Shown here: positions 8,408-15,289 of the stretch, piece by piece
Position numbering within the stretch: position 1 is the first letter of the stretch
Layout of the letters: each line of letters begins with the position of its first letter
From: Lachnospiraceae bacterium
Lineage (GTDB): Bacteria > Bacillota > Clostridia > Lachnospirales > Lachnospiraceae
Direction: 5' to 3'
Length of the DNA: 40,132 bases
Assembly (NCBI GenBank): GCA_024403455.1
Contig: JAKSRR010000021.1
Span: 1 to 40,132, forward strand
The notes under the pieces: model-generated
What the model saw: the letters and a program-made list of their open reading frames with translations, nothing else
Told to the model about the DNA's origin: nothing
The model's database searches: none
Translations under genes and position numbers: made by a program

Positions 8408-9079
8408 ATGACAGTAACCGATATTCTAATCGTAGAAGATGAGAAGGAAATCGCCGATTTATTAGGGGATTTTCTAAAGGATAGAGGGTATATTGTATCC
8501 GTTGCAAATGATGGAGATAAGGCGTTAGCTCTGTACGAAAAGTACGGAGCTAAACTTGTTGTTTTAGATATTATGCTTCCTGGCAGAGATGGCTTTAGCA
8601 TTCTTTCCAGAATCAGGGAAAGAGATAATACACCAGTCATCATTGTGTCAGCCAAAGATTCCAAAGAGGATAAGCTGAAGGGAATCATTGGAGGTGCAGA
8701 CGATTATATTGAAAAGCCCTATGATATTGATATTCTTATGGCCAAGATTGATGGAATATTTGCGAGACGTTATGGCGGAAAAGAGATTGTTGTAGGGGAT
8801 ATTCGTATTGATAAAGCAGGAGGAGTCGTGTACCTTTGCGGTCAGCCGTTAGATTTGACGGCAAAGGAATACGAACTTCTTCTTTTATTTGTGGAGAACC
8901 CAGGGAAGGTACTGAGTAAGGAGTACCTGTTTGAAGAAATCTGGGGAAGTGACAGTGTGTCGGAGATGCAGACGCTGACGGTTCATATGAAATGGCTTCG
9001 TACCAAATTGGAAGCCGATCCTAAGCATCCAAAGCACTTCCAGACGGTTTGGGGCGTTGGCTACAAATTCGAAGCATAA
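8408..9079 (+). CDS. OmpR/PhoB-family response regulator
   Basis: A 223-residue regulator with an N-terminal receiver and C-terminal winged helix. Receiver residues are present: acidic pair Glu10/Asp11, phospho-acceptor Asp54, Ser81 and Lys103. The DNA-binding domain contains LTAKEYELLLLFVENPGKVLSK and ends VWGVGYKFEA, both typical of the OmpR class. ATG 8408 follows GAAAGG; an upstream in-frame ATG at 8384 lies inside the ATPase gene and is less likely. It is presumably phosphorylated by the kinase 27 bases downstream and may control this operon, as in Bce/Vra-like modules. Target sites cannot be identified from the window. Confidence 0.95.
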   Translation: MTVTDILIVEDEKEIADLLGDFLKDRGYIVSVANDGDKALALYEKYGAKLVVLDIMLPGRDGFSILSRIRERDNTPVIIVSAKDSKEDKLKGIIGGADDYIEKPYDIDILMAKIDGIFARRYGGKEIVVGDIRIDKAGGVVYLCGQPLDLTAKEYELLLLFVENPGKVLSKEYLFEEIWGSDSVSEMQTLTVHMKWLRTKLEADPKHPKHFQTVWGVGYKFEA

Positions 9080-9106
9080 GATAGGATAGAAGAAAGGCCT
9101 TTAGCA

Positions 9107-10396
9107 GTGAAAAGCTATAAGCGATTAACGTGCATCATATTAGTTGTCTTTGTTTGCCTGTGGGTGGCGGCTAATTTTTTATTGGCACAAAAAAATAAAA
9201 CAGAAGATAGACCTTATATGGTGGAGATTGCGCGAGTAGCTACGCAGATGGAAGAAGACGGATTAGGCGATAGTACAGGAATGTCTGCTTGGGATGAGAG
9301 TATAGCCAAAGCAAACGTGGAGCAGTATCTGCAGGGAAGGACTTATATTAAAAGAATTATCCTATGCAATACGGAGGAAGTGCTGACGGCAGCCAGCCCT
9401 TATAATTATTGCGTTAGAAAGATTGGTGAGCAGTTATATCGTTTTGAATATGAGGCAGTCCCTTCTGAAAAAACGGGGCAGGGCATTTTAAATATCATCT
9501 TTGGTATTCTATTTATCTTGATGCTGACGATTCTTCTATATATTTATAAGCGGATTATTCGTCCATTTGCTAGTCTTGAAGATATCCCCTACGAGCTATC
9601 GAAGGGTAATCTGACGCTACAGTTACCAGAGGAGAAGGCAAAGTATTTTGGAAAGTTTATTTGGGGCACAAATATGCTTCGAGAAAACATCGAGGAGAGA
9701 CGTCAGAAGGAACTGAACTTACACAGAGAAAAGAAACTGCTGCTTCTGTCGCTTACCCATGATATTAAGACGCCCTTATCAGTGATTAAATTAAATACCC
9801 AGGCGTTAGAGAGAGGCCTTTACAAAGAAGAGGAGCGTCAGAAGGAGGCCTTGTCCGCCATTCGTGGAAAGGTGGATGAGATTGAGAAATATGTTTCTGA
9901 GATTACCAGGGCTTCTAAAGAAGACTTTCTGGATTTGCAGGTTGGTGAAGAAGAGTTCTATCTATCAAAGGTAATTGAGCATATTCGGGACTACTATACG
10001 GCTAAATTGGAACTCAATAAGACACAGTTTTTCATTGAGGAATACAGGGATTGTCTTTTGCGAGGGGATGAAAATCGACTGGTAGAAGTGTTGCAGAATC
10101 TAATGGAAAACGCTTTAAAGTACGGGGATGGAAAAGAGATTTCGATTCGTTTTAGTGAAGAGGAAGGCTGCAGACTCATTACCGTGGAAAATAGTGGAAC
10201 AGGGCTGGCAAAGGATGAACTGATGAAGATTTTTGACAGTTTCTATAGAGGCTCCAATGTCAAATCCCAGGGAGGCAGTGGACTTGGGTTATATATTTGC
10301 AGGCAACTTATGAGCAGTATGAATGGTGACATTTTCGTAAAGCAAAGTGACACGCACTTCCAAATGACCGTTGTTGTTCGTATGTGTGGGGTATGA
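9107..10396 (+). CDS. Membrane sensor histidine kinase
   Basis: A 429-residue kinase starting at GTG 9107 with GAAAGG upstream. Helix 1 (about 7-27) and helix 2 (about 127-147) flank a ~100-residue extracytoplasmic sensor domain containing Cys88 and Cys102. A HAMP-like linker follows. The dimerisation domain has LTHDIKTP with His218; the ATPase domain has the N box (Asn331-Asn335), G1 ENSGTGLAKD, F box FDSFYRG and G2 GGSGLGLYI. The real outer domain differs from BceS-type kinases, which have almost none, so this kinase may sense a ligand directly. It closes the operon; a terminator follows at 10458. Confidence 0.93.
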   Translation: MKSYKRLTCIILVVFVCLWVAANFLLAQKNKTEDRPYMVEIARVATQMEEDGLGDSTGMSAWDESIAKANVEQYLQGRTYIKRIILCNTEEVLTAASPYNYCVRKIGEQLYRFEYEAVPSEKTGQGILNIIFGILFILMLTILLYIYKRIIRPFASLEDIPYELSKGNLTLQLPEEKAKYFGKFIWGTNMLRENIEERRQKELNLHREKKLLLLSLTHDIKTPLSVIKLNTQALERGLYKEEERQKEALSAIRGKVDEIEKYVSEITRASKEDFLDLQVGEEEFYLSKVIEHIRDYYTAKLELNKTQFFIEEYRDCLLRGDENRLVEVLQNLMENALKYGDGKEISIRFSEEEGCRLITVENSGTGLAKDELMKIFDSFYRGSNVKSQGGSGLGLYICRQLMSSMNGDIFVKQSDTHFQMTVVVRMCGV

Positions 10397-10416
10397 TCTA
10401 AGATACAAATAAGCCA

Positions 10417-10444
10417 TTGTTTTTTATAGAAAAATGGATATAAT
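10417..10444 (+). promoter_or_regulatory. Candidate promoter just upstream of a terminator
   Basis: TTGTTT (10417-10422), a 16-nt spacer and TATAAT (10439-10444). Transcription from it would enter the hairpin at 10458 almost at once. It could drive an attenuated transcript towards the rubredoxin gene at 10586, or be an unused match. Confidence 0.35.
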
Positions 10445-10457
10445 ATTTGCAAGTAGG

Positions 10458-10490
10458 AGCTTCTGGTGCATTTGCCCAGAAGCTTTTTCT
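10458..10490 (+). terminator. Rho-independent terminator of the ABC/two-component operon
   Basis: Perfect 9-bp stem AGCTTCTGG (10458-10466) with CCAGAAGCT (10476-10484), then TTTTTCT. It cleanly separates the kinase gene from the flavin reductase-rubredoxin gene. The rest of the 10397-10585 spacer holds the candidate promoter above and a short inverted repeat near 10501, nothing else recognisable. Confidence 0.88.
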
Positions 10491-10585
10491 AATTTATTTT
10501 CGTCGGAGAAGTTCTGACGATAAGGGAGAGGGCAGAGCAAAGAAGCAGTTGTTAGCTTTATTGAGAGAAAAGGAAAGGTGATTTT

Positions 10586-11200
10586 ATGGATCATAAAGCA
10601 TTATACAAGTTAAGCTATGGTTTATTTGTTCTGACAGCAAAGTGTGGGAAACATGATAATGGATGCATTATCAACACAGCACTGCAGGCTGCATCGATGC
10701 CGAATCAGGTCAGTATTTGTTTAAATAAGGCGACTTATACACACAGCTTGGTGTTACGAACAGGTGTCTTTACGGTTTCGGTGCTTAGCAAACGAGCAGA
10801 TTTTGAATTATTCAAACATTTTGGATTACAGTCTGGAAGAAATATCAATAAGTTTGCTGATTTTAAAGATTGCGTTCGAGGAAAGAACGGATTGTACTAT
10901 ATCACTAGGGGAACCAATGCTTATATATCAGTCAGTGTAGATAAAGCAGAGGATCTTGGTTCTCATACCATGTTCGTAGGAGAAATCACAGATATGGAAG
11001 TGCTTGACGATGCTGCGTCTATGACCTACGAGTACTATTTGGATAATATAAAACCGAAGCCACAGGAAGTAGGGAAGGAAAGTGGAAAAACGATATGGCG
11101 CTGCAGGAACTGCGGCTATGAGTATGAAGGCGAAGAAATGCCAGAAGACTTTACCTGCCCGATTTGTAATCACCCAGCTTCTGATTTCGAAAAGAATTGA
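10586..11200 (+). CDS. hrb: High-molecular-weight rubredoxin: flavin reductase domain fused to rubredoxin
   Basis: A 204-residue two-domain redox protein. Residues 1-155 form a flavin reductase-like FMN-binding domain (KLSYGLFVLTAK..., GCIINTALQAAS). Residues 168-204 are a rubredoxin with CRNCGYEY (Cys173, Cys176) and CPICNHP (Cys191, Cys194), which binds one iron. In acetogens and clostridia, Hrb passes electrons from NAD(P)H to flavodiiron protein, so a role in oxygen or nitric oxide detoxification is likely. No flavodiiron gene is nearby. It starts at ATG 10586 with GGAAAGG upstream and may be cotranscribed with the QueD-like gene 75 bases on. Confidence 0.9.
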   Translation: MDHKALYKLSYGLFVLTAKCGKHDNGCIINTALQAASMPNQVSICLNKATYTHSLVLRTGVFTVSVLSKRADFELFKHFGLQSGRNINKFADFKDCVRGKNGLYYITRGTNAYISVSVDKAEDLGSHTMFVGEITDMEVLDDAASMTYEYYLDNIKPKPQEVGKESGKTIWRCRNCGYEYEGEEMPEDFTCPICNHPASDFEKN

Positions 11201-11275
11201 GAGAGATAGGAAAAGAAAAGGTGCAGAAAAACGACTCATGCAAATAAATGAACATTACACAAGGAGGATAATGAT

Positions 11276-11839
11276 ATGAGAAGTTTTACATCTTTTAATT
11301 TACAGTATGCACATAGATTCTATGGATTTAATGGAGAGGCACAGTATCTCCATGGTCACACAGGGAAACTCACCATTGAAGTAGAAGATACCATTAACAA
11401 AGGCGTCAACATGGTTTTTCCTTGTAATGAGATTAAGAAAACGGCATGGAATATTTTGAAAAATTTTGATCATGCCCTGATTCTGCGGGAAGACGATCCA
11501 ATTTTACCGGCAATTCTTGCGGTATATGAGAAGCAGGGAATATGTAATGGTCATCCGCAGAATACCATGAAAGGAAAGGCTTTTCAGACGGAACTTGCAA
11601 CGGCTTATCCTGACTGCCGTCTGGTGGTAACCAAGGAAACCATGACGGTGGAGGGAATGATCAAGATTGTTCATTGCCTGCTGAAGGATGAACTGAATAT
11701 TGCCAAATTGACCTTTACCAGTGGTGACAATGCTGCTTCTCAGGAGTATGAAGTTCATGGCAGTATGGACCGTTGTCCTTTATGCGGTGTTGCTTTAGAT
11801 GAGGAAGGTTATTGCCCGAAGTGTGGATATAAGAAGTAA
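11276..11839 (+). CDS. QueD/PTPS-like protein with C-terminal zinc ribbon
   Basis: A 187-residue member of the 6-pyruvoyl/6-carboxytetrahydropterin synthase superfamily. Zinc ligands His13 (in YAHRFYG) and His26/His28 (in LHGHTGK) are present, as is a later FDHALIL segment. Two features are unusual. The Cys normally four residues before HGH is Ala22, and the tail carries a zinc ribbon with CPLCG (about 168-172) and CPKCG (about 180-184). QueD makes the queuosine precursor CPH4, but no queC, queE or queF lies nearby, so a queuosine role is not supported by context. The start follows AAGGAGG. A divergent tetrahydropterin-binding role is an alternative. Confidence 0.72.
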   Translation: MRSFTSFNLQYAHRFYGFNGEAQYLHGHTGKLTIEVEDTINKGVNMVFPCNEIKKTAWNILKNFDHALILREDDPILPAILAVYEKQGICNGHPQNTMKGKAFQTELATAYPDCRLVVTKETMTVEGMIKIVHCLLKDELNIAKLTFTSGDNAASQEYEVHGSMDRCPLCGVALDEEGYCPKCGYKK

Positions 11840-11840
11840 T

Positions 11841-11875
11841 AAAAAGGGCTGGATAACGCTTGGGTTATCCAGCCC
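11841..11875 (-). terminator. Strong terminator for the DtxR-type gene
   Basis: Perfect 12-bp stem GGGCTGGATAAC (11846-11857) with GTTATCCAGCCC (11864-11875). On the minus strand it is followed by TTTTTATTA, so it terminates the repressor gene that ends at 11895. On the plus strand it may also slow transcription of the QueD-like gene, though the U-run is weak there. Confidence 0.9.
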
Positions 11876-11894
11876 ATATAGTTGTATGATGATA

Positions 11895-12275
11895 TTATTC
11901 TTGGAGAATGGCTTTTTTTAGCGCTTGAAAGGTTTCTTCGCTAATATCGTGCTCGATGCGGCAGGCGTCTTCCATGGCAATCTCCTTGCTGACACCTAAA
12001 CGAATCAGACAATCTGACAGTATGGTGTGACGCTCATAAACATTTTCGGCCCTTTTTTGCCCTGTCTGGGTCAAAGTGATATAGCCTGTTTCGGCCACAG
12101 AAATATAGTCTTTTTCGCGAAGGCTCTTCATAGCAACGCTGACGCTAGCCTTAGTAAAGCCTAATTCATTGGCGATGTCTATGGAACGAACATTCCCATT
12201 TTTTTTCTGAAGGAGCAAAATGGTCTCTAAGTAGTCTTCCATGGACTCTTCAGATTTGTGCTTAATATAACTCAT
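11895..12275 (-). CDS. DtxR/MntR-family metal-dependent repressor, short form
   Basis: A 126-residue regulator that typically represses metal-uptake or efflux genes when bound to Fe2+ or Mn2+. The N-terminal winged helix is clear (MEDYLETILLLQKKNG, SIDIANELGFTKASVSVAMKSLREK, then the wing). The dimerisation helix includes ERHTILSDCLIRLGV and DACRIEHDISEETF, whose Glu/His residues are the family metal ligands. It lacks the SH3-like third domain of DtxR, as in MntR-sized proteins. GAGGG lies upstream of the ATG. It is transcribed divergently from the membrane protein at 12456, across a shared inverted repeat, which suggests autoregulation and control of that gene. Confidence 0.9.
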   Translation of the reverse strand: MSYIKHKSEESMEDYLETILLLQKKNGNVRSIDIANELGFTKASVSVAMKSLREKDYISVAETGYITLTQTGQKRAENVYERHTILSDCLIRLGVSKEIAMEDACRIEHDISEETFQALKKAILQE

Positions 12276-12300
12276 AGGATTCCCTCATTTCTTTTATTCC

Positions 12301-12329
12301 ACTATAGCATTATTGATATATTTGAGCAA
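12301..12329 (-). promoter_or_regulatory. Promoter of the DtxR-type gene
   Basis: On the minus strand, TTGCTC (plus 12324-12329), a 17-nt spacer and TATAGT (plus 12301-12306). The -35 overlaps the left arm of the inverted repeat at 12326. Confidence 0.6.
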
Positions 12330-12371
12330 ACTATTTCCATATGAAAAGTCTAGTTATTTGGAAATATTTGC
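12326..12371. promoter_or_regulatory. Operator-like inverted repeat in divergent promoter region
   Basis: The left arm GCAAACTATTTCCA (12326-12339) and right arm TGGAAATATTTGC (12359-12371) are complementary apart from one extra C, and are 19 bases apart. The left arm covers the -35 of the repressor gene; the right arm overlaps the likely -35 of the divergent membrane protein gene. This placement fits a shared operator, plausibly for the repressor encoded at 11895-12275, though binding is inferred. Confidence 0.5.
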
Positions 12372-12384
12372 ATGGGTGTAAAAT
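12357..12384 (+). promoter_or_regulatory. Candidate promoter of the membrane protein gene
   Basis: TTTGGA (12357-12362), a 16-nt spacer and TAAAAT (12379-12384). Each hexamer departs from consensus. It gives a leader of about 65 bases before the ATG at 12456. Confidence 0.4.
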
Positions 12385-12455
12385 AGTAATGGGCAGAATC
12401 AGATAGGAGAAAAGAAGGGAACGTACTTTGAACTGATTTTGTAAGGAGAAATATT

Positions 12456-13208
12456 ATGGAAAACGAAAAATTATTAACGATAGCCAATTGGCTAATTGTA
12501 GGATATTTTGTTGTTTTGTTGGTGGAAAGATTACAGAGCCTGATTCGTTCGGTAAAGGACGAAAGTATCAGCTGCATGGGAAGCGGATTTGGCAAGTATG
12601 TGTATGGTTTGACGATTCTTTCTATCGTAGGATTTTTTGTTGTTTTATTTGGGTTTAATATGCCATTCCTAAAAAGTTTGTTTTCAGCAGATGCAGCAGT
12701 ACATGCAAAGGTTAACGTTCTTTCTCTGGCGATTGCGATTGGAGTGATTTTGCTATCGGGGATGGTGCATACAGAGTATACAATCCCGCCGATTCAGTTT
12801 GGCGCATATGGTTTGCTGATTGCCAGTATGGTCTTGTACACCGTGAAGTATCAAACTGTGGCAGGTAGCAAATTGATGCTATGGTTATCTCTCGGTTATC
12901 TTGTTGCCCTCTCTATGGCAATTCCGGTGGTATATCCATCTAAAATAGATAAAGCAACGCTGTTTCATGTTGTGGAGGCAATAGTCTCCGTGCTTTTGGT
13001 AGTTGTGTTTGCAGTACTCGTTTATCTTGTATTTGCAGGAAAGGCCGAAAATCTGTTTTATGTTGTACCAATTGCGATTGCAATTGTTGGAGACATTCTT
13101 GTGTTAATTCTTCGCTGGAAGGAAGAGAAGAATCTTTTTGTTCTTATTTTTCTAATTATGAGTACGGTCTTATGGATTGTTGGAAAGATTGTTAGTGCGG
13201 TGAAGTAA
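12456..13208 (+). CDS. Unassigned multi-span membrane protein
   Basis: A 250-residue integral membrane protein with about seven or eight predicted helices and short loops, beginning with a hydrophobic segment near 10-24. AAGGAG precedes the ATG at good distance. I recognise no transporter signature; charged residues are few and mostly at loop ends (RLQSLIRSVKDES, LRWKEEKN). The divergent DtxR-type repressor and the shared inverted repeat suggest metal-responsive expression, and so perhaps a metal-linked membrane function, but that is inference. The AlkD-like gene begins 25 bases downstream, likely in the same transcript. Confidence 0.75.
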   Translation: MENEKLLTIANWLIVGYFVVLLVERLQSLIRSVKDESISCMGSGFGKYVYGLTILSIVGFFVVLFGFNMPFLKSLFSADAAVHAKVNVLSLAIAIGVILLSGMVHTEYTIPPIQFGAYGLLIASMVLYTVKYQTVAGSKLMLWLSLGYLVALSMAIPVVYPSKIDKATLFHVVEAIVSVLLVVVFAVLVYLVFAGKAENLFYVVPIAIAIVGDILVLILRWKEEKNLFVLIFLIMSTVLWIVGKIVSAVK

Positions 13209-13233
13209 TAGATTGCCCAGAAAGGATGCAGAA

Positions 13234-13917
13234 ATGACCAGTAAGGAGATTCGTAAAAAGTTGCAGGCTATGCAGGATTTGGAGTACAAAGCATTTCATT
13301 GTAAGCTTATGCCGGGTATAGAGGAAGATACTGTTATTGGTGTGCGTACGCCGATGCTCAGGAACTTTGCGAAAGAGATTTATAAAAGCGGAGAGTATGA
13401 GGAATTTTTGAATACCCTTCCCCATAAATACTATGATGAAATGAATCTTCATGGTTTCATTATTTGTGAAATGAAAGATTACGAGAAAGTAATCGATCGA
13501 TTGGAAGAGTTTCTTCCTTATGTGAATAACTGGGCAACCTGTGATTTGCTTCGTCCGCAAAAGGCGTTTAAAAATAATCTGGTGAAGCTGGAAAAGAAGA
13601 TTAAAGAATGGATGGCATCTAAGGAAACCTACATCATTCGATTCGGAATGGAAATGCTGATGACGTTCTACTTAGATGAGAATTTTAAAGAGGAGTATTT
13701 AGAATGGGTGGCTGGCGTAAAGTCAGAGGAATACTATGTAAATATGATGCGAGCGTGGTATTTTGCGACCGCGCTAGCTAAGCAGTATGAGAAAACTTTG
13801 CCGATTTTGGAAAAGCATATACTTGACGATTGGACCCACAAAAAAAGCATACAGAAAGCTAGGGAAAGCTACCGCATTACAAAACAGCAGAAAGAGTACC
13901 TGCAGTCACTAAAATAG
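13234..13917 (+). CDS. AlkD-like DNA alkylation repair protein (ALK HEAT-repeat family)
   Basis: A 227-residue all-helical protein of the DNA alkylation repair family, whose characterised members (AlkC/AlkD) are HEAT-like-repeat DNA glycosylases removing bulky or positively charged alkylated bases. Recognisable segments are VIGVRTPMLRNFAKEI, the conserved VNNWATCDLL core, and ETYIIRFGMEMLMTFYL. AlkD carries a catalytic Asp near a Trp pair; Asp109 in the NNWATCDL segment is the likely counterpart. ATG 13234 with AGAAAGGA upstream is preferred over a TTG at 13213. The gene converges on the thioesterase gene, with only five bases between their stop codons and no hairpin. Confidence 0.87.
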   Translation: MTSKEIRKKLQAMQDLEYKAFHCKLMPGIEEDTVIGVRTPMLRNFAKEIYKSGEYEEFLNTLPHKYYDEMNLHGFIICEMKDYEKVIDRLEEFLPYVNNWATCDLLRPQKAFKNNLVKLEKKIKEWMASKETYIIRFGMEMLMTFYLDENFKEEYLEWVAGVKSEEYYVNMMRAWYFATALAKQYEKTLPILEKHILDDWTHKKSIQKARESYRITKQQKEYLQSLK

Positions 13918-13922
13918 GATTC

Positions 13923-14333
13923 TTAGAGAGTTATATCCTTTAATGCATAGTATTCCAGAGTGGCTTTACATACGAGAATCTGATCTTCTGTATAGAAGTT
14001 TACTTCGTAGGTGAGAAGGGATTGCCCCGCTTTGATTTCAGATGTTTCCACAATTAAATCGTTTTCTGCTCTGGATCCATTTAAATAATGGATATGACCG
14101 GAGGTGGTGGTAACGTATCTTCCATGGGTCATGGCAGCGGTTCCGGCAACAGTATCGGCAACTGCGAAGTAGAGACCGCCATGCACTGTACCAAAAGGAT
14201 TGGCATTTTCGGGAGAGGCCTTTAGCCTAGCCTTCATATAGCCTGTCTCTAGCGTGATGATTTCTAGTGGGAGGTGCCCAATAAAGCCTTTGGGAGATTC
14301 AATATTATTTTTTAAGTAGTTGATAATGTCCAT
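13923..14333 (-). CDS. PaaI-type hotdog-fold thioesterase
   Basis: A 136-residue single hotdog-domain protein that should hydrolyse an acyl-CoA or aryl-CoA thioester in the cytosol. The family motif NPFGTVHGGLYFAVADTVAG (45-64) contains the HGG turn (51-53) and Asp60 at the catalytic helix. The later TSGHIHYLNGSRAEND strand is also typical. GAGG precedes the ATG on the minus strand. The 238-base upstream spacer (14334-14571) holds the lipoprotein promoter on the other strand and no other gene. The substrate is unknown. Confidence 0.87.
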   Translation of the reverse strand: MDIINYLKNNIESPKGFIGHLPLEIITLETGYMKARLKASPENANPFGTVHGGLYFAVADTVAGTAAMTHGRYVTTTSGHIHYLNGSRAENDLIVETSEIKAGQSLLTYEVNFYTEDQILVCKATLEYYALKDITL

Positions 14334-14490
14334 AACTAACCTCTATATTTATGCGTGATTTTGCGTAAGTGTTTTCGTGTAGTCAGATTATTTAGCATTA
14401 TAAGTTTATGATAGTGACATGATAAACTAGTGTTATTGTAGTCCATGATGATAGGCATGTCCATAAAGTGCGAAGGCAGTATAGGGATTA

Positions 14491-14520
14491 TTTACGAAAG
14501 GGTCATGCTGTTGATATAAT
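14491..14520 (+). promoter_or_regulatory. Promoter of the lipoprotein gene
   Basis: TTTACG (14491-14496), an 18-nt spacer and TATAAT (14515-14520). Transcription would begin near 14527, giving a 45-base leader that includes the inverted repeat at 14531-14549. Confidence 0.6.
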
Positions 14521-14530
14521 AGCGAAGAAG

Positions 14531-14549
14531 GAAGATTCGTCGAATTTTC
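14531..14549 (+). promoter_or_regulatory. Inverted repeat at the start of the lipoprotein transcript
   Basis: Arms GAAGATTCG (14531-14539) and CGAATTTTC (14541-14549) around a single T pair at eight positions plus one G-U. The one-base loop suits a DNA operator better than an RNA hairpin. It sits immediately after the predicted transcription start, a common repressor position. Confidence 0.4.
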
Positions 14550-14571
14550 TTCGAAAACAAGGGAGGATTAT

Positions 14572-15177
14572 ATGAGAAAAGTTCAAGTTTTATTGGTATC
14601 GATGCTTATGGTTTTTGTTTTGACAGGCTGTGGAAAAAAGACACCTGTGGGAACGTGGGAAACGACATATGATGCCAGTACAATCATTGCAGACTATGCG
14701 GCAACACAAGGGGTAAGCGGAATACCTACGGGATTGGAAGTTGTTATGGTCATGGAATTTGCAGAGGATGGTAACTATCACTTTTTTATGGATGAGGAAG
14801 CCAGCAAAGCATCTTTTGATAAGTGGATGAAGGAGTATATAGAGTATTCCACAGATCTTTTGTATAAAACATATGAAGAAACATATGGTGTCACCAAAGA
14901 GCAGGCGGATGAAGAAATGAAAGCGCAGATGGGTATGACTGTAAGCGAATTTATTAATAGTCAGCTGTCTACATTTAGTGTTAGCGATATGATGGGAGAT
15001 GGCACAGAGAAGAGAGGAATCTATACCTATACAGATACCCAAATCTTTATTGATGGTGAAACGGAAGCACAGATGGATTATGTTCTGGATAAGAAAAAGT
15101 TGTCTGTAACCTTCCATGTTGACGGTGAGGTAGCTCCCGCGGGATTTCCCACTACTATGGAGTTTACAGCAAGATAA
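14572..15177 (+). CDS. Small lipoprotein of unknown function
   Basis: A 201-residue exported lipoprotein. The signal peptide MRKVQVLLVSMLMVFVLTGC ends in lipobox LTGC, with Cys20 the lipidated residue. The mature part begins GKKTPVGTWETTYDAST and contains GNYHFFMDEE and GIYTYTDTQIFIDGE, strand patterns like lipocalin-type or DUF5640-like proteins that test whether a growth value has changed. A helical stretch (about 85-140) is inserted. It has its own promoter and terminator, so it is a single-gene unit with GGGAGG before the ATG. No specific role can be assigned beyond an outer-face membrane anchor. Confidence 0.8.
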   Translation: MRKVQVLLVSMLMVFVLTGCGKKTPVGTWETTYDASTIIADYAATQGVSGIPTGLEVVMVMEFAEDGNYHFFMDEEASKASFDKWMKEYIEYSTDLLYKTYEETYGVTKEQADEEMKAQMGMTVSEFINSQLSTFSVSDMMGDGTEKRGIYTYTDTQIFIDGETEAQMDYVLDKKKLSVTFHVDGEVAPAGFPTTMEFTAR

Positions 15178-15214
15178 TAACTCGAATAATTTAGGTATAA
15201 TTACACAAAAAAAG

Positions 15215-15240
15215 ACGGGCACTGCGGTGCCCGTTATTTA
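15215..15240. terminator. Terminator after the lipoprotein gene
   Basis: Perfect 8-bp stem ACGGGCAC (15215-15222) with GTGCCCGT (15227-15234), loop TGCG, then TATTTATT. A run of seven A bases on the left makes it potentially active in both directions. Confidence 0.85.
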
Positions 15241-15289
15241 TTATAATGAAGATACCATATACAGCATTTACATTTAGTGAGGTTTACCT

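Noticed and set aside
8158-8688. 176-codon minus-strand frame
   Set aside because: It spans two well-supported genes in antisense (ATPase and response regulator) and has no homology features.
14590-15222. 210-codon minus-strand frame
   Set aside because: It is antisense to the lipoprotein gene, which has a signal peptide, ribosome site and own promoter; the antisense product is Cys/His-rich nonsense without a ribosome site.
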